Shown here: in pieces, positions 23,285-29,867 of the stretch
Layout: every line of letters starts with the position of its first letter
How positions within the stretch are numbered: position 1 is the first letter of the stretch
Origin: Clostridia bacterium
GTDB lineage: Bacteria; Bacillota; Clostridia; Christensenellales; Aristaeellaceae
Reading direction: 5' to 3'
Assembly: GCA_016296675.1 (NCBI GenBank)
Contig: JAEDIV010000008.1
Coordinates: 1 to 29,867, forward strand
Length of the DNA stretch: 29,867 bases
The notes under the pieces: model-generated
What the model saw: the letters and a program-made list of their open reading frames with translations, nothing else
Databases searched by the model: none
Told to the model about the DNA's origin: nothing
Made by a program: the position numbers and the translations under genes

Positions 23285-24352
23285 ATGCCCGAAAGGCTGA
23301 AATATCACTTTGAACCCAAAGCCGGCTGGATGAACGATCCCAACGGTCTTTGCTGTTATAAGGGCCAATATCACGCGTTTTTCCAGCATTATCCCTACGC
23401 CCCCAAATGGGGCCAGATGCACTGGGGACACGCAGTATCAGGCGACCTTATCCACTGGACGCAGCTGCCCGTTGCGCTTTATCCCGACATGCCCTACGAA
23501 AATGAAGGCGGCTGTTTTTCGGGAAGCGCCATTGAAAAGGACGGAAAACTGTATCTTTTCTATACCTCCGTCTCCAGGGAAATGGGCCAGACGCAGTCCG
23601 TAGCCGTGAGCGAAGACGGCATCACCTTCAAAAAATATGAAAACAATCCCATTCTCCATTGCCCAATCGACGGCAAAGACGATTTCAGAGACCCGAAGGT
23701 CACGAAAATCGGCGATGAATACCACATGGTGGTCGGATCCGGAAAAGACGGAACCGGAAAGATTCTCCATTATGTTTCAAAGGATCTTTTGGCGTGGGAA
23801 TATCTGGGCGTTCTTCATACAGACGACCGCTCCTTTGCCCTTGAGTGCCCGGACTTTTTCGCCCTCGGCGGAAAATATGTGCTCACCTATTCGCTCATGG
23901 GCAGAAAAACCCGATGCAGCTCGTTTCTGATCGGCGATTTTGACGGAAAAACGTTTACCGCCGAAAAGGAATGCATGCCCGAAATCGGCCCGCAGTTCTA
24001 TGCGCCCCAGACATTTTTGGACGAAAAGGGACGCAGAATCATCATCGGCTGGCTGTACGACTGGGGAAAGAAGCTGGATGAAGGCGCAGATTACGCAGGC
24101 GCGCTCACCATCCCGCGCGAGCTGTCCATTCAAAACGGAATACTGCACAATTTCCCGGTTTCAGAAGCAGCGCACCTTCTCACTTCCTCAGACAAGGACG
24201 TAGTTCTCGACAGAAACCGCGTATATGTTTCAGGCGAGGGCTTCGACCTTATGTATACGCCCAAAGAAACAGCGATCCTCAGAGACACAAAGACGCTTGA
24301 AATTTTCTTTGACGGCGGGCGCGAGAGCCTCACCTACTGGTTCGGCAAATAA
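23285..24352 (+). CDS. GH32 beta-fructosidase / sucrose-6-phosphate hydrolase
   Basis: A 355-aa glycoside hydrolase family 32 enzyme that cleaves fructose from sucrose, sucrose-6-phosphate or fructo-oligosaccharides. The five-bladed propeller shows WMNDPNG with nucleophile Asp18, FSGSA, FRDPKV (Arg135-Asp136) and ECPDFF with acid/base Glu187. It is shorter than the usual 430-500 residues. The C-terminal beta-sandwich is compact but ends with the normal TLEIFFDGGRESLTYW-type strand, so the domain is reduced, not cut off. No signal peptide: the enzyme is cytosolic. ATG follows AAAGGAGGG. A MATE gene follows after 28 bp; no sugar transporter is in view. Confidence 0.94.
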   Translation: MPERLKYHFEPKAGWMNDPNGLCCYKGQYHAFFQHYPYAPKWGQMHWGHAVSGDLIHWTQLPVALYPDMPYENEGGCFSGSAIEKDGKLYLFYTSVSREMGQTQSVAVSEDGITFKKYENNPILHCPIDGKDDFRDPKVTKIGDEYHMVVGSGKDGTGKILHYVSKDLLAWEYLGVLHTDDRSFALECPDFFALGGKYVLTYSLMGRKTRCSSFLIGDFDGKTFTAEKECMPEIGPQFYAPQTFLDEKGRRIIIGWLYDWGKKLDEGADYAGALTIPRELSIQNGILHNFPVSEAAHLLTSSDKDVVLDRNRVYVSGEGFDLMYTPKETAILRDTKTLEIFFDGGRESLTYWFGK

Positions 24353-24380
24353 ATATATAAACGAAAGAATTGTTTTTTTC

Positions 24381-25805
24381 ATGCGAAACAAACTAAAGCG
24401 CATTATCGGACGGATTTTCGCCGTCAAGCGCATTCAATGGAACGGCGATCAGCCGAAAACACAAGACCTTTATAAAATAGCGCTCAAAATCGCGCTGCCG
24501 GCGACCATCGAAGGCGCCCTGCTTTCCATCATCGGCTCCATTGACAGCATGATGGTCGGCGGCATCGGCCCGGAAGCGCTGACCGCAGTCGGCCTTACCA
24601 ACCAGCCGCGCATGATTCTTCTGATCATCACCCAGGCGCTGTGCGTCGGCACAACCGCACTGATCGCAAGGCGCAAGGGCGAAAACGACCAGGCTGGCGC
24701 AAACCGCGTACTCATGCAGAGTATGTTCTTTATCACCATCGTCGGCATACTCTCCATGCTCCTTGGCTATTTCGGCGCGCATCCGCTTATGTATATTGCT
24801 GGCGCAAAGGAAGACACCATCCACATGGCGGTCGACTATTTCAAGATCATTTCGCTGGCGTTTGTGTTCAACTCCTGGTCGATGTGCCTGTGCGCCGGTA
24901 TGCGCGCCATCGGAAAAACCACCATCACTATGGTCACAAACATCGCTGCCAACATCGTAAACGTCATCCTGAATTACTGCCTGATCGGCGGACACTTCGG
25001 CTTACCTCCGCTGGGCGTTCGCGGCGCGGCAATCGCCACTGCGTGCGGCACATTCGTCTCCTGCGTAATCGCGTTTGCCTTTGCCCTCAGAAAAGACGGC
25101 TATCTTCGCCTTTCTTTCAGGAATTTCTCTTTTGACAGAAGGACCATCTCGGGCTTTCTGCGCATAGGCTCCTCCTCAATCACCGAAAGCGCGGCGCTTC
25201 GCATCGGATTTTTCATCAACGCGCGCCTGATTGCGGACATCGGAACCTTTCCCTTTGCCGGCTATCAGATCGTCCAGCAGGTAACCAGCCTTTCCTTCGT
25301 TCTCGGAGACGGCGTCGCCACCGCCGGCGCTACCCTTGTCGGTCAGTCGCTGGGCAGCGGGCGAAAGGACGTGGCCAGCGCATATGTGCAGGTCAGTCGA
25401 AAGATTTCGCACGTCGCAAGCATCCTGTTAATGATCATCATCTTCTTTACGCGTCACCTGCTTGCCGGTCTTTTCACTGAGGAAGCCGCGATCGTCGCGG
25501 GCGCGGGCATTGCCTTCATGGTCGTCATCACGGGCATCATTCCCCAGAACGGCCGCGTGGTGTACTCCGGATGCCTCCGCGGCGCGGGCGACGTCAAGTT
25601 CGTCGCATTCTGTGCGCTGATTTCGGTCACGATCATCCGTCCGCTGCTCACCTATATCTGCTGCTATCCCATGGACGCGCTTCTGCCCGGCTGGCTTTTT
25701 GCCTACACGGGTCCGTGGATCGCGTTCGTCATCGACGCATATATCCGCCAGTATCTTTTGAAAAACCGCATCAAGAAGGGCGCATTTTTGAATATCAGAC
25801 TGTAA
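24381..25805 (+). CDS. MATE family efflux transporter (second copy type)
   Basis: A 474-aa MATE transporter with about 12 membrane helices. The N-terminus KIALPATIEGALLSIIGSID with MMVGGIGPEALTAVGLTNQP, the mid-protein VILNYCLIGGHFGLPPLGVR and the second-half GDGVATAGATLVGQSLGSG with YSGCLRGAGDVKF fit the family. Its sequence differs clearly from the MATE at 19135-20502. The frame is open from 24225, overlapping GH32, but the protein starts at ATG 24381 (MRNKLKRIIG). The ribosome binding site there is poor (GAAAGAA), so translation may depend on coupling to GH32 28 bp upstream. miaA follows after 25 bp. Confidence 0.92.
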   Translation: MRNKLKRIIGRIFAVKRIQWNGDQPKTQDLYKIALKIALPATIEGALLSIIGSIDSMMVGGIGPEALTAVGLTNQPRMILLIITQALCVGTTALIARRKGENDQAGANRVLMQSMFFITIVGILSMLLGYFGAHPLMYIAGAKEDTIHMAVDYFKIISLAFVFNSWSMCLCAGMRAIGKTTITMVTNIAANIVNVILNYCLIGGHFGLPPLGVRGAAIATACGTFVSCVIAFAFALRKDGYLRLSFRNFSFDRRTISGFLRIGSSSITESAALRIGFFINARLIADIGTFPFAGYQIVQQVTSLSFVLGDGVATAGATLVGQSLGSGRKDVASAYVQVSRKISHVASILLMIIIFFTRHLLAGLFTEEAAIVAGAGIAFMVVITGIIPQNGRVVYSGCLRGAGDVKFVAFCALISVTIIRPLLTYICCYPMDALLPGWLFAYTGPWIAFVIDAYIRQYLLKNRIKKGAFLNIRL

Positions 25806-25830
25806 AACAACAACTTTCGGAGGAATTCCA

Positions 25831-26718
25831 ATGAAAAAGCTCATCGCCATCGTAGGCACGAACGCATCCGGCAAAAGCGGTCTGGGCGTACGCCTCGCAT
25901 CCAGATTCGGCGGCGAAATCATCTCCGCCGACTCAAGACAGGTGTTCAAGGGACTGGATCTGGGCAGCGGCAAAATCGCGCCCGAGGAAATGATGGGCGT
26001 TCCCCATCATCTTCTGGATGTGTGCGCGCCCAATGATTTTTATTCCATGGCGGATTTCCAAAAGCAGGCCTATGAGGCAATAGACGATATCCATGCGCGC
26101 GGAAAGACGCCCTTCATCGTCGGCGGCACGGGGCTTTATGTCGCCTCCGTCACAGAGGGCTATCTGCTTTCAGACAAGATGCCGAACCTTGAATACAGGG
26201 ACGAGCTTGAAAAGCTTTCAACGCCCGAATTGTATGAAATGCTCATAAAAGTCATGCCCGATATCGAGATCGACCGCCACAACAGAAACAGAGTCATGCG
26301 CGTGCTTGAAAAAATCGAAAGCGGCGACGATGCGATCCCTTCCTCCGAAAAAAAATACGACACGCTCAAAATCGGCGTGTCGTGGGACAGGGAAACGCTG
26401 AAAGCGCGCATCGACGAGCGCCTTGTGCGTCGCGTAAAGCAGGGCATGATCGAGGAAGTAAAAAACCTTCTTGATCAGGGCGCAACGGTCGAATTCATGA
26501 TGAAGCTGGGCCTTGAATACAGATTCATCACCCAGTATCTGACGGGCGAAATCGCTTCCCTTGACGAAATGCTGGACGGCCTTTCAAAGGCCATCAAGAA
26601 ATTCGCCAAGCGGCAGATGACCTGGTTCAGACGGGACAGCGAAATCCACTGGCTCGACATGACAGGCAACCCGGACGATGAAGCGGCAAAGCTCATCGAA
26701 AAATTCTTAAATGAATAG
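25831..26718 (+). CDS. miaA: tRNA dimethylallyltransferase
   Basis: A 295-aa enzyme that transfers a dimethylallyl group to A37 of tRNAs reading UNN codons. The P-loop GTNASGKS (9-16), SADSRQVFKGLDLGSGK and GGTGLYV are the family signatures, and RVMRVLEKIESG and FAKRQMTWFRRD (C-terminal) match the tRNA-binding part. Length is at the short end of the family range. ATG follows GGAGG at 8 nt. It is the last gene of the plus-strand run GH32-MATE-miaA and ends in a run of ten C residues directly after the stop. Confidence 0.96.
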   Translation: MKKLIAIVGTNASGKSGLGVRLASRFGGEIISADSRQVFKGLDLGSGKIAPEEMMGVPHHLLDVCAPNDFYSMADFQKQAYEAIDDIHARGKTPFIVGGTGLYVASVTEGYLLSDKMPNLEYRDELEKLSTPELYEMLIKVMPDIEIDRHNRNRVMRVLEKIESGDDAIPSSEKKYDTLKIGVSWDRETLKARIDERLVRRVKQGMIEEVKNLLDQGATVEFMMKLGLEYRFITQYLTGEIASLDEMLDGLSKAIKKFAKRQMTWFRRDSEIHWLDMTGNPDDEAAKLIEKFLNE

Positions 26719-26729
26719 TCCCCCCCCCC

Positions 26730-26783
26730 AAAAAAACAAATTCGGGCGTTCCGTCTTATGCGGATCGCCCGATCTCATTTTTT
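26730..26783. terminator. Bidirectional terminator between miaA and argF
   Basis: TCGGGCG (26742-26748) pairs with CGCCCGA (26766-26772), with an inner CCG/CGG step around a 7-nt loop. The plus strand continues to TTTTTT at 26778-26783, which touches the argF stop. The minus strand continues into TTTGTTTTTTT (26730-26740). Both convergent genes can use it. A ten-C tract lies at 26720-26729. Confidence 0.9.
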
Positions 26784-27687
26784 ACGCCATCAGCTTTACC
26801 ATCAGCGCCTTCTGCGCATGCAGGCGGTTTTCGGCTTCCTCGAAGATTTCATCGGCATGGCTTTCAAACGCGTCCTCGGTGATTTCCTCGCCCCTGTGCG
26901 CAGGCAGGCAATGCTGCACCATGCAGTCGCTCTTGGCGGCGGCCAGCACTTTATCATTTACCTGATAAATGCCTTCAAACGCCTCTGTGCGCTTGGCGGC
27001 TTCTTCTTCCTGACCCATCGATGCCCATACGTCGGTAACGATTACGTCCGCATCCTTGACCGCTTCAAATACGTCGGTCGTGATGGTGAATTTTCCGTTT
27101 TCTTTTGCCCACTTCATGATCTCCGCGTCCGGCTCATAGCCCTTGGGGCAGGCAATGGCAAATTCCATGCCGACCTTGATCGCGCCGACGATCAAACTGT
27201 TTGCCATGTTGAAGCCGTCGCCGATGAACGCCATTTTAAGGCCTTCGAGCTTGCCCTTTACTTCGCGGATGGTCATAAGATCCGCAAGCACCTGGCAGGG
27301 ATGCGCATAGTCGGTAAGGCCGTTGATGATCGGAATCGAGCCGTACTCCGCCAGCGCCTCAACATCTTCCTGACGGAAGGTGCGAATCATGATGCCGTCC
27401 AGATATCTGGACAGAACGCGCGCGGTATCCTTGATGGGTTCGCCGCGGCCGAGCTGAAGCTCGCTGCCGGAAAGCATAAGCGCGTGGCCGCCCAGTTCAT
27501 ACATGCCCACTTCAAAGGAAACGCGGGTGCGGGTGGAGCTCTTCTGGAAAATCATGCCCAGCTTCTTTCCCTTCAGATGCGGGTGGGGAATGCCGTTTTT
27601 GCGTTCGCTTTTGAGCTGATCAGCCAGATCCAGAATGCCTAAAATATCGCTTTTGGTCATATCGGACATTTTCAGAAGATGCTTCAT
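26782..27687 (-). CDS. argF: Ornithine carbamoyltransferase
   Basis: A 301-aa cytosolic enzyme that makes citrulline from ornithine and carbamoyl phosphate in arginine synthesis. The carbamoyl-phosphate loop SSTRTR (50-55), HPCQ (129-132), the ornithine-site DVWASMG and HCLPAHRG (259-266) are all intact. The length is normal. ATG follows AAGGAGG. It stands alone, divergent from dapA. A catabolic enzyme (arcB) cannot be excluded from sequence, but no arcA or arcC is nearby, so the biosynthetic role is preferred. Confidence 0.95.
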   Translation of the reverse strand: MKHLLKMSDMTKSDILGILDLADQLKSERKNGIPHPHLKGKKLGMIFQKSSTRTRVSFEVGMYELGGHALMLSGSELQLGRGEPIKDTARVLSRYLDGIMIRTFRQEDVEALAEYGSIPIINGLTDYAHPCQVLADLMTIREVKGKLEGLKMAFIGDGFNMANSLIVGAIKVGMEFAIACPKGYEPDAEIMKWAKENGKFTITTDVFEAVKDADVIVTDVWASMGQEEEAAKRTEAFEGIYQVNDKVLAAAKSDCMVQHCLPAHRGEEITEDAFESHADEIFEEAENRLHAQKALMVKLMA

Positions 27688-27756
27688 TTTTATTTCCTCC
27701 TTGAAAGAATGCGCTTTTCCGCATTCAAAAATGCAGTATCAAAAACAATATCCCCC

Positions 27757-27785
27757 ATTATAGCACCACGCGTATGATTATTCAA
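27757..27785 (-). promoter_or_regulatory. Sigma-A promoter of argF
   Basis: Minus strand TTGAAT (27780-27785), 17-bp spacer, TATAAT (27757-27762). The leader is about 60 nt. Confidence 0.65.
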
Positions 27786-27831
27786 CCAAATCACATAAAT
27801 TAAATCCATAATGTTAATTTATACATTTCTA

Positions 27832-27845
27832 TATGAATATTCATA
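27832..27845. promoter_or_regulatory. Perfect palindrome between argF and dapA, possible ARG box
   Basis: TATGAATATTCATA is a perfect 14-bp palindrome located about 45 bp upstream of the argF -35 and about 65 bp before dapA. Its TGAAT/ATTCA halves resemble ArgR operator halves, but here they are adjacent, whereas ARG boxes separate them by about 4 bp. The site is tentative. Confidence 0.3.
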
Positions 27846-27910
27846 ATTTTCATGCATGCAGGCATATACTCTCAGGCCGCACACCGGCAAAAAGGGAGGA
27901 AGATAAATCA

Positions 27911-28789
27911 ATGAACGGCATGTTTTTCGGAACCGGAACCGCCATTGTTACCCCATTTTGCAAAGGGAAAGTGGATTTGAACGCCTTTGAACGGCTGCTC
28001 AAACGCCAGCTTCAGGCGCATACCGACGCAATGATCGTATGCGGAACCACCGGCGAGGCATCTGCACTCACGCATCAGGAAAAAAACGATCTCGTTTCCT
28101 TGGCAAAAGAGTTTTGCAAAGGCAAAGTGCCCGTCATCGCAGGCGCAGGCGCAAACAGTACGTCCGTCGCAATTGATCAGGCAAAGGCCATGGAAAAAGC
28201 CGGCGCGGATGCAATTTTATGCGTAACGCCCTATTATAATCTTGCCAATCAGACAGGGCTTAAGCAGCATTTCACTTCCGTCGCCGACGCAGTTTCCATT
28301 CCCCTTATCCTCTATAATGTCCCCTCCAGAACCGGCGTGAGCCTTGAAGCCGAAACGGCAGCCGAGCTTTTCAAGCATCCGCTGATTCCCGCTGTCAAGG
28401 AGGCGGCGACTGATTTTTCAAAGGCCGAGCGCATGACGCGTCTGTCGCTGGACGGCGCATATGTCTACTCGGGAAACGACGCCATGACGCTTTCGCTCAT
28501 GGCCATGGGCGCATGCGGCGTGATCTCGGTTGTTTCAAACGCCGCCCCGAAGGAGATGAAAAATCTGACCCATGCATGTCTTAACGGCGACATGGAAAAA
28601 GCACAAAGAGCGCACGCGGATCTTACGCCCCTTATGGACCTTATGAAGCTTGACATAAACCCCATTCCCATAAAAGCCGTACTGTCAGTGATGGGCCTTA
28701 TCCAAAACGAGCTGCGTCTCCCGCTTACACCCATTTCCAATGAAAACATGAAAAAAATCGAGGCCGTCTTAAAAAAACTTCCTCTGTAA
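27911..28789 (+). CDS. dapA: 4-hydroxy-tetrahydrodipicolinate synthase
   Basis: A 292-aa enzyme of the lysine/diaminopimelate pathway that condenses pyruvate with aspartate semialdehyde. Landmarks: GTGTAIVTPF, CGTTGEASAL (44-53), YNVPSRTG with the catalytic Tyr135, and IPAVKEA with the Schiff-base Lys163. It is full length. The frame is open 26 codons upstream, but ATG at 27911 (MNGMFFGTG) starts where homologues start, 11 nt after GGGAGGAAG. It is divergent from argF; no other lysine gene is in view. Confidence 0.96.
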   Translation: MNGMFFGTGTAIVTPFCKGKVDLNAFERLLKRQLQAHTDAMIVCGTTGEASALTHQEKNDLVSLAKEFCKGKVPVIAGAGANSTSVAIDQAKAMEKAGADAILCVTPYYNLANQTGLKQHFTSVADAVSIPLILYNVPSRTGVSLEAETAAELFKHPLIPAVKEAATDFSKAERMTRLSLDGAYVYSGNDAMTLSLMAMGACGVISVVSNAAPKEMKNLTHACLNGDMEKAQRAHADLTPLMDLMKLDINPIPIKAVLSVMGLIQNELRLPLTPISNENMKKIEAVLKKLPL

Positions 28790-28803
28790 CCTCCGTTTTT
28801 CCC

Positions 28804-28832
28804 TTGACAGCATGCATAAATGCATGTATAAT
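28804..28832 (+). promoter_or_regulatory. Perfect consensus sigma-A promoter
   Basis: TTGACA (28804-28809), exactly 17 bp, TATAAT (28827-28832), 15 bp past the dapA stop. The spacer contains the palindrome GCATGCATAAATGCATG. It drives the leader ORF and the methyltransferase remnant/GNAT unit. Confidence 0.88.
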
Positions 28833-28861
28833 ACGTCCAATCATACAAGGAGCCTAATAAG

Positions 28862-28951
28862 ATGAACGCAAACTTCAACCAGCTTGATATGTTCAAAGCA
28901 CCCCGCTTCGGTTGGCGGAGTGCCTGTTCGCGTTCATACTTTTTTGATTGA
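28862..28951 (+). CDS. 29-aa leader ORF
   Basis: ATG at 28862 follows AAGGAG with 9-nt spacing, about 20 nt past the predicted transcription start. It encodes a 29-residue peptide starting MNANFNQLDMFKAPRFGWRS and ending FFD, stop at 28949-28951. The coding sequence is itself structured: ATGAACGC (28862-28869) pairs with GCGTTCAT (28930-28937), and GCACcCCGC pairs with GCGGaGTGC inside it. The strong terminator at 28975-29017 follows within 25 nt. The layout fits a regulatory leader peptide. I recognise no homologue. Confidence 0.5.
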   Translation: MNANFNQLDMFKAPRFGWRSACSRSYFFD

Positions 28952-28974
28952 TCATACATATCAGCCAATCAAAA

Positions 28975-29017
28975 AGCGCGGGCAGGAGATAAAAACATTC
29001 CTGCCCGCGCTGTTTTT
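28975..29017 (+). terminator. Strong intrinsic terminator/attenuator before the methyltransferase remnant
   Basis: Perfect 13-bp stem AGCGCGGGCAGGA (28975-28987) with TCCTGCCCGCGCT (28999-29011), 11-nt loop, then GTTTTT (29012-29017). It lies between the leader ORF and the next start at 29041, so most transcripts from the consensus promoter should stop here. Directly upstream TTTTTGATTG (28941-28950) can pair with CAATCAAAAA (28966-28975), which shares one base with this stem. Confidence 0.88.
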
Positions 29018-29040
29018 ATGCAGGAAAGGAGAAAAACAAA

Positions 29041-29220
29041 ATGAATACCCTTGAAAATTTCTATACAACGCACGACGAACACGAACGTTTTACCCCGAAA
29101 TCCGGACAGGTCGAGTTTCTGACTACGATCCGTTACACAGAAAAATACCTTTTCCCCGGCGCTAAAATCCTTGAAATCGGCGCGGGCAACCATGCGCTTG
29201 ACATTTTAAGAAAGGAATGA
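29041..29220 (+). pseudogene. SAM-dependent methyltransferase, internally deleted remnant
   Basis: An intact 59-aa frame with a good AGGAAAGGAG ribosome binding site. Residues 1-50 look like the start of a class I SAM-dependent methyltransferase: ENFYTTHDEHERFTPKSGQV, EFLTTIRYTEKYL, and motif I KILEIGAG. After GAG the sequence jumps to NHALDILRKE and stops, where about 190 residues would be expected. The last residues resemble the C-terminal end of such proteins, which would mean an in-frame internal deletion. It cannot be an active methyltransferase. It ends 6 bp before the GNAT gene. The alternative, a truncation followed by unrelated codons, is possible. Confidence 0.7.
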
Positions 29221-29226
29221 CACACC

Positions 29227-29781
29227 ATGCTCCCGGAAATTGACATAAGCACCATCACCCTTGAAACCGACCGTCTGATCCTGCGCGCCTTTACGCAGAA
29301 CGATATTAACGACTTTTATGCCTACGCGTCCGTTCCGGGCGTGGGCGAAATGGCGGGCTGGCCGCACCATGAAAACATCGAAACCACGAAGATGATCCTC
29401 GATATGTTCATCAAAGAAAAGAACGTATTTGCCATCTGCCACAAGGAAACCGGCCGCGTGATCGGCTCGTTCGGCTTTCACGATTCGTGGGCCAATTACG
29501 CGCCGGAATACAAGGATACGCGCCTTTGCGAAATCGGATACGTGCTTTCCAAGGATTTCTGGGGACAGGGCCTGATGCCGGAGGCAGTCAGGGCTGCTGT
29601 AAAGTTCGGATTTGAACAGCTGAACCTCGACTATATCGGCGTGCGCCATTTTACAGGCAACCTTCAGTCCAGACGCGTCATCGAAAAAAGCGGTTTTACC
29701 CCCGTATCCACCGGTATCTTCCATGCAAAGCAGCTCGGAAAGAACCTTGAGGAAATCCGCTATCTCATGAAGCGGCCGTAA
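29227..29781 (+). CDS. GNAT family N-acetyltransferase (RimJ/RimL-type)
   Basis: A 184-aa acetyl-CoA-dependent N-acetyltransferase. It opens with LETDRLILRAFTQNDINDFY, the usual start of RimJ-type members. The acetyl-CoA site is formed by CEIGYVLSKDFWGQGLMPEA (motif A) and the terminal NLQSRRVIEKSGFTPV segment. The substrate is unknown; ribosomal protein, amine or antibiotic targets all occur in the family. ATG at 29227 lies 10 nt after AAAGGA, which is within the end of the methyltransferase remnant, so the two are probably co-transcribed behind the attenuator. Confidence 0.92.
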   Translation: MLPEIDISTITLETDRLILRAFTQNDINDFYAYASVPGVGEMAGWPHHENIETTKMILDMFIKEKNVFAICHKETGRVIGSFGFHDSWANYAPEYKDTRLCEIGYVLSKDFWGQGLMPEAVRAAVKFGFEQLNLDYIGVRHFTGNLQSRRVIEKSGFTPVSTGIFHAKQLGKNLEEIRYLMKRP

Positions 29782-29793
29782 AAAGGCACAAAA

Positions 29794-29847
29794 ACCGGCG
29801 GGAGCTCCCCACCGGTCAAGCCATCAAAAAAGTACCTTTTTTGATGG
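29794..29847 (+). terminator. Two stem-loops after the GNAT gene
   Basis: The first, ACCGG (29794-29798) with CCGGT (29812-29816), encloses the palindrome GGGAGCTCCC. The second is CCATCAAAAAAG (29821-29832) with CTTTTTTGATGG (29836-29847), a perfect 12-bp stem with a 3-nt loop. The second has its T-run within the 3' arm, so termination strength is uncertain. The first resembles the core of the hairpin repeat at 11778 only partly. Confidence 0.55.
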
Positions 29848-29867
29848 GAAGGGCCGATCCCCTGAAA

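Noticed and set aside
24225..24380. 52-codon N-terminal extension of the second MATE protein
   Set aside because: It is an out-of-frame read of the GH32 3' end; MATE homology begins after ATG 24381.
29821..29847. IS inverted-repeat end
   Set aside because: The 12-bp stem has a 3-nt loop and no transposase or target duplication nearby; a stem-loop at the transcript end is simpler, although the window ends too soon to be sure.

Overview
The window looks like chromosomal DNA of a class Clostridia bacterium (Bacillota), probably an uncultured gut relative of Christensenellales or Oscillospirales. The pointers are a T-box riboswitch on ileS, a DUF4317 gene, a clostridial electron-bifurcating lactate dehydrogenase operon, purine-rich AGGAGG ribosome binding sites, strong sigma-A promoters and a base composition near 50% GC. 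This placement is an inference from gene content; no rRNA gene is present. No phage, IS transposase, tRNA, rRNA or CRISPR array was found.

Layout. 1-660: gene-free, with a roughly 200-bp imperfect tandem repeat. 670-2022 (+): a small membrane-anchored protein and an AraC/GyrI-type regulator, followed by a doublet of a hairpin-forming dispersed repeat. 2262-5632 (-): etfB, etfA with a ferredoxin domain, and a GlcD-type flavoprotein, the composition of the Etf/lactate dehydrogenase that couples lactate oxidation to NAD+ reduction at the cost of reduced ferredoxin. 6220-8165: a CapA-type secreted protein (+) convergent with an orphan SMI1/KNR4 (SUKH) protein (-). 8250-11727 (-): a type-2 (eukaryote-like) ileS with a complete T-box leader carrying an AUC specifier. 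11835-13526 (-): a DUF4317 gene and the decayed C-terminal half of a MATE transporter.

13552-23106 (-): a long co-directional run holding the most unusual content. Its last three genes are a 366-aa soluble helical protein, a 1074-aa protein that joins a Ser/Thr kinase domain, a NACHT-type STAND ATPase, one membrane span and an extracellular C-terminus, and a secreted 385-aa protein translationally coupled to it. They look like one signalling or defence-like module that I cannot match to a named system. Upstream in the same run lie a MATE transporter, a metallo-beta-lactamase-fold hydrolase and a GH35 beta-galactosidase.

23107-29867: GH35 is divergent from a GH32 fructosidase, each with its own good promoter; GH32 is followed by a second MATE transporter and miaA. 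A bidirectional terminator separates miaA from argF (-). dapA (+) is divergent from argF. Last comes a unit with a perfect consensus promoter, a 29-codon leader ORF, a strong intrinsic terminator, a methyltransferase gene that appears to have lost its middle, and a GNAT acetyltransferase. This arrangement resembles ribosome-mediated attenuation. Most of the metabolic genes are ordinary. The kinase-NACHT operon and the attenuator-like leader are the two places most worth a second look.
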